Below, in pieces: positions 6,472 through 9,660 of a stretch of 9,660 nt of DNA. The position numbers were made by a program, and so were the translations under genes. Where the stretch lies: NCBI GenBank assembly GCA_030602865.1, contig JAUVYX010000017.1, positions 1-9,660 on the forward strand. Reading direction: 5' to 3'. Origin of the DNA: Dehalococcoidia bacterium. GTDB lineage: Bacteria > Chloroflexota > Dehalococcoidia > GIF9 > AB-539-J10. The notes below the pieces were generated by a model. That model saw nothing but the letters and a program-made list of their open reading frames with translations, had not been told where the DNA came from and did no database searches. Position 1 is the first letter of the stretch. Each line of letters starts with the position of its first letter.

Positions 6472-7797
6472 TTAATTTTCCATTTGTGACGGCACATCTT
6501 TCAATTCAACCAAGCCTAAACGTTGGAAAATGGTATCCACATGTCTTATGTAATAATCATAATCAAAGAGAGAATCAACCTTGCTGGCATCCAATCGCTC
6601 GGCGACTCGATTATCACTCTTGAGTAAGGTCAAGAAATCCTCTCCTTTCTGCCAAACTTTCATCGCATTAGATTGTACTATTTCATATGCTTCTTCTCTG
6701 CTTAGCCCTGTATTGATCAGCGCCAGTAACACTTTTTGGGAGAATACCAATCCCCTGGTAAGCTCAAGATTGCGCCTCATATTTTCCGGATAGACATTAA
6801 GATCCTTCATAACCGGGGTTAAGATAGATAAAGCATAATCCATTATTAGGCAGGCATCAGGGAGAATAACTCGTTCGGTAGAAGAATGACTAATATCACG
6901 TTCGTGCCACAGCGCAATATTCTCAAGAGAAGTAATGGCATAGCCTCTTAATAATCTAGCAAGACCACAAATTCGCTCACAGAGTTCAGGGTTCCTTTTA
7001 TGTGGCATTGCCGAGGAACCTGTTTGACCTTTTTTAAATGGCTCTTCAAGCTCTAAAATCTCCGTCCTCTGAAGGCTTCTAATCTCTGTTGCAATATTTT
7101 CTAGAGACCCACCTAGAATCGCTAACGTGCTCATGAATTGAGCATGACGATCGCGTTGAATTATTTGACTTGAGATAGAATCAGGTGAAAGCCCCAGCTT
7201 ACTACACGCTATTCTTTCAACATCAGGAGACACAGTAGCATAAGTGCCCACTGCACCAGAGATTTTGCCAATACAGATGGCCTCTTTAGCATTGGATAGC
7301 CTTTGAGCGTTGCGTTTCATCTCTTCTACCCACAGGGCTAATTTCAAACCAAAAGTAATTGGCTCAGCATGAACACCATGTGTGCGTCCAATCATCAAAG
7401 TGTATTTATATTTGATAGCCTTTTGTTCTAAAACAGAGATGAGTTCTGACAAACCATGCTCAATGATAACAGAGGCTTCTTTCAGTTGGAGCCCTAGGGC
7501 GGTATCCATAACATCTGAAGATGTGAGGCCTAAATGAATAAATCGTGATTCTTCACCAAGGCTTTCAGCAACCGACCCAAGAAATGCTGTCATGTCATGA
7601 TGGGTTATATTGAGTATTTCGGCCAAGCGATTTAAATTACAATGGGCAGTCCTTATTTTAACCATGGCATCTTGGGGAATTTCTCCCAGTTCTGTCCATG
7701 CCTCACAAACAGCTATCTCAACCTGTAACCACTTGTCAAACTTGCTTTTTTCGTCCCATATTTGCTGCATCTGGGCTCGTGAGTAACGCTCAATCAT
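6472..7797 (-). CDS. purB: Adenylosuccinate lyase
   Basis: PurB splits fumarate from SAICAR to give AICAR and from adenylosuccinate to give AMP, so it acts twice in purine synthesis. It belongs to the fumarase/aspartase superfamily and normally forms homotetramers with shared active sites. The 441 residues match the shorter bacterial type. Visible motifs are THHDMTAF (65-72), HLGLTSSDVMDT (88-99), GRTHGVHAEP (137-146) with the catalytic histidine H140, and the signature GSSAMPHKRNPE (260-271) on the mobile loop, whose serines 261/262 include the catalytic base. WHERDISHSSTER (297-309) also fits. The ATG at 7797 overlaps the purE stop in the classic ATGA arrangement, with AGGA about ten bases upstream. 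This shows translational coupling and makes purB the last gene of the purD-purE-purB unit. Confidence 0.97.
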   Translation of the reverse strand: MIERYSRAQMQQIWDEKSKFDKWLQVEIAVCEAWTELGEIPQDAMVKIRTAHCNLNRLAEILNITHHDMTAFLGSVAESLGEESRFIHLGLTSSDVMDTALGLQLKEASVIIEHGLSELISVLEQKAIKYKYTLMIGRTHGVHAEPITFGLKLALWVEEMKRNAQRLSNAKEAICIGKISGAVGTYATVSPDVERIACSKLGLSPDSISSQIIQRDRHAQFMSTLAILGGSLENIATEIRSLQRTEILELEEPFKKGQTGSSAMPHKRNPELCERICGLARLLRGYAITSLENIALWHERDISHSSTERVILPDACLIMDYALSILTPVMKDLNVYPENMRRNLELTRGLVFSQKVLLALINTGLSREEAYEIVQSNAMKVWQKGEDFLTLLKSDNRVAERLDASKVDSLFDYDYYIRHVDTIFQRLGLVELKDVPSQMEN

Positions 7798-8258
7798 TTC
7801 TTATTTCCTGCTAATTCCATTTTATAATTTTTATAAGCCTGTTTGATATCGTCATATTTCATGCCTAAAATTTGAGCAGCCAATAAGGCGGCATTTGTTG
7901 CGCCCCCTTTTCCGATACCAACGCAGGCAACAGGAACACCTCCAGGCATTTGTACAATAGATAACAGAGCGTCTATGCCATGCAATGCACCATTAGGCAC
8001 AGGAATGCCTATTACCGGCACGCTGGTCCAGCTTGCCAGAACACCTGGAAGGTGAGCAGCACCACCAGCAGCCGCAATAATAAGTTCGAACCCCTTCTCT
8101 TCAGCTTCCAACCCATAGTTTCTAAGTTTCTCTGGACTTCGATGGGCTGATACAACAGAAAGTTCGTATACGATACCTAATTGGTCCAATGTGTTTAATG
8201 TTGGTTGTATCATATCGGTATCACTTTTGCTCCCTATGACAACACCTATTTTTACCAT
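7794..8258 (-). CDS. purE: N5-carboxyaminoimidazole ribonucleotide mutase (class I PurE)
   Basis: PurE moves the carboxyl group of N5-CAIR to C4 to form CAIR in purine synthesis. The 154-residue length is typical. Visible motifs are IGSKSDTD (8-15), SAHRSPEKL (37-45) with catalytic H39, GGAAHLPG (65-72) and GIDALLSIVQMPGGVPVA (94-111). The AAHLPG and LLSIVQMP forms are those of class I enzymes, which use N5-CAIR made by PurK, rather than class II enzymes, which carboxylate AIR directly. No purK is present in the window. The ATG at 8258 is one base after the purD stop, with GGTAGG upstream as ribosome site. The stop overlaps purB by four bases. Confidence 0.96.
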   Translation of the reverse strand: MVKIGVVIGSKSDTDMIQPTLNTLDQLGIVYELSVVSAHRSPEKLRNYGLEAEEKGFELIIAAAGGAAHLPGVLASWTSVPVIGIPVPNGALHGIDALLSIVQMPGGVPVACVGIGKGGATNAALLAAQILGMKYDDIKQAYKNYKMELAGNKK

Positions 8259-8259
8259 T

Positions 8260-9528
8260 CTAACCTACCTTTCTCAATGCAATATCTTTGCGATAATAAC
8301 TGCCATTGAAATGAATATTCTGCAAGTTCTGATAGACTTTAGCTCTTGCCTCTGTTAAGTTTTTACCAGTACATGCTAGTGTAAGAACGCGCCCACTATC
8401 AGTATATATCCTTCCTTCATTACCTAGCTTAGTTCCTGCTTGAAAGACCAAAGCATCTTTATCGATATTATTCAAACCGCTAATGGGATAACCTGTTTTA
8501 TAGCTACCTGGATAGCCAGCAGATGCCATAACTGCCCCTACGCAGGCACTGCTATTCCATTCTATCTTTATTTCATCAAGCCTGTTCTGTACTACTGCCA
8601 GGCAAATATCAACAATATCAGTCTTAAGAAGAGGGAATAATACCTGAGTTTCCGGATCACCAAGTCGGCAGTTAAATTCTAGCACAAATATATCCCCTGC
8701 ATCTGTGACCATTAGCCCTGCATAAAGTATTCCCTTATAAGGTATTTTTCTTTGAGTCATAGCTTTTATGGCAGGCAATAAAATGGTCCGAGTGGCCTTG
8801 TCTACCATCTTACGTGGAAAAAACTCAGGCTGGCTGTAGCATCCCATGCCACCAGTATTAGGCCCCTGATCTCCATCCCAGGCCTTTTTGTAATCACAAA
8901 CTGGAATCATAGTAGAGATTGATTTACCATCGGTAAAAGCTAGTAAACTAACTTCTCTGCCAGAGATATAGGTATCAATAATAACCTTATTTCCAGCAGA
9001 ACCAAAAGCTTTTCCCTTCAGCATATTCTTTAAGGCTTGACTTGCTTCCGACAGGGAGCTAGTTATGATTATCCCCTTTCCAGCAGCTAAACCATCTGCC
9101 TTTATGACAAAAGGAGGGGTTTGACGAATAAGATAACTATAGGCTTCATTATAGGAAGAGAAGGCAACTCCTTTTGGGCATGGAATTCCACTCTGTTCCA
9201 TCAATTCTCGGGCAAATATCTTGCTTGACTCTATTTGAGAAGCTGCCTTTGTTGGCCCGAAAATGGGGATGCCCAGATTTTCAAAGTAATCCACTATACC
9301 GTGGGCGAGAGGCTGCTCTGGGCCAACAATTACAAGGTCAACCTCTTTATCTTGAGCAACTGTGGCTAAAGAGTTTATGTCATCAGGATGGATAGCTAAA
9401 TTCTCAGCTAAGATTGCGGTGCCAGCATTACCCGGGGCTACAAATATTTTTCTTATTTTGCGATCCTGGGCTATTTTCCATACCAGAGCGTGTTCTCTAG
9501 CACCACTACCAACAACCATTACTTTCAA
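8260..9528 (-). CDS. purD: Phosphoribosylamine-glycine ligase (GAR synthetase)
   Basis: PurD joins glycine to 5-phosphoribosylamine with ATP, the second step of purine synthesis. It is an ATP-grasp enzyme of normal length, 422 residues. Visible parts are the N-terminal VVGSGAREHAL (5-15), GNAGT (33-37) and VGPEQPLAHGI (68-78), then the ATP-grasp region with VIKADGLAAGKG (141-152). DGDQGPNTGGMG (218-229) and the signature FNCRLGDPETQV (285-296) follow. The TTG at 9528 is chosen because MKVMVVGSGAREHA matches the usual family N-terminus; an ATG at 9519 would cut three residues. GGGAG upstream is a somewhat distant ribosome site. At 184-190 the protein reads IDTYISG where an acidic pair (IEE) is more usual, a minor variation. 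The gene starts 48 bases after guaA and is tightly packed with purE. Confidence 0.97.
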   Translation of the reverse strand: MKVMVVGSGAREHALVWKIAQDRKIRKIFVAPGNAGTAILAENLAIHPDDINSLATVAQDKEVDLVIVGPEQPLAHGIVDYFENLGIPIFGPTKAASQIESSKIFARELMEQSGIPCPKGVAFSSYNEAYSYLIRQTPPFVIKADGLAAGKGIIITSSLSEASQALKNMLKGKAFGSAGNKVIIDTYISGREVSLLAFTDGKSISTMIPVCDYKKAWDGDQGPNTGGMGCYSQPEFFPRKMVDKATRTILLPAIKAMTQRKIPYKGILYAGLMVTDAGDIFVLEFNCRLGDPETQVLFPLLKTDIVDICLAVVQNRLDEIKIEWNSSACVGAVMASAGYPGSYKTGYPISGLNNIDKDALVFQAGTKLGNEGRIYTDSGRVLTLACTGKNLTEARAKVYQNLQNIHFNGSYYRKDIALRKVG

Positions 9529-9576
9529 AATTGCTATATCTTCTCCCTTGTCAAATACTGCGTTATAGTAGTGGAA

Positions 9577-9660
9577 CTATTCCCACTCTATGGTAGATGG
9601 TGGTTTGCTAGTAATATCGTAGACAACACGGTTGATGTTAGGGACCTCATTTACAATTCG
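9577..9660 (-). CDS. guaA: GMP synthase (glutamine-hydrolysing), C-terminal end only
   Basis: The last 27 codons of a minus-strand gene enter from the right edge and end at the TAG at 9579-9577. The peptide reads RIVNEVPNINRVVYDITSKP and continues PSTIEWE. This is the very conserved C-terminus of GuaA, which aminates XMP to GMP using glutamine and ATP; this segment belongs to the dimerisation domain and reaches the XMP site. The rest lies outside the window. Only 48 bases separate it from purD on the same strand, so guaA is probably the upstream gene of the same purine operon. Confidence 0.92.
   Translation of the reverse strand, partial: RIVNEVPNINRVVYDITSKPPSTIEWE

Noticed and set aside
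9573..9588. Imperfect palindrome GTGGGAATAGTTCCAC at the guaA stop
   Set aside because: It is short, interrupted by an unpaired base and mostly made of conserved guaA codons (EWE stop), so it is probably coincidental.

Overview
The window is ordinary bacterial housekeeping chromosome: histidine biosynthesis on the left, sugar phosphate enzymes in the middle, and purine biosynthesis on the right. Every kilobase is densely coded, and I see no mobile element, CRISPR array, rRNA or tRNA. The DNA is moderately AT-rich. The short-type HisG sequence, the his gene order and the style of PurD would fit a Chloroflexota / Dehalococcoidia-like anaerobe. That assignment is a guess from memory of the families, and a protein search would have to settle it.

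Layout: (1) 1-3658, plus strand: the 3' part of hisG, then hisD, hisC and hisB. They are packed with a 7-base overlap, a 24-base gap and an 8-base overlap, so this is one translationally coupled operon. It stops after hisB; hisH, hisA and hisF do not follow. (2) 3645-4445, minus strand: an otsB-type trehalose-6-phosphate phosphatase whose stop codon overlaps the end of hisB by 14 bases, tail to tail. (3) 4446-4566: a short divergent control region with an extended -10 promoter for pfkA and an overlapping candidate promoter for otsB on the other strand. (4) 4567-5535, plus: pfkA, an ATP-type 6-phosphofructokinase starting at TTG behind a strong Shine-Dalgarno. (5) 5612-6262, minus: a membrane-anchored protein of unknown function. 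(6) 6263-6471: about 200 bases without a gene, holding only a weak promoter candidate. (7) 6472-9660, minus: guaA (only its last 27 codons), purD, purE and purB, read in that order. The last three are separated by one base or overlap by four bases, so they form a purine operon.

How the genes work together: HisG, HisD, HisC and HisB catalyse four of the histidine pathway steps, starting from PRPP and ATP. PurD, PurE and PurB supply steps 2, 6 and 8 of the inosinate pathway, and GuaA makes GMP. The two pathways are linked because histidine synthesis consumes ATP and returns AICAR, the product of PurB, to purine synthesis. PfkA drives glycolysis, and the divergent phosphatase releases trehalose (or a related sugar) from its phosphate. 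I found no convincing novel system. The points most worth a second look are the unknown membrane protein, the shared -10 region between otsB and pfkA, the overlapping tail-to-tail genes and the split his cluster.
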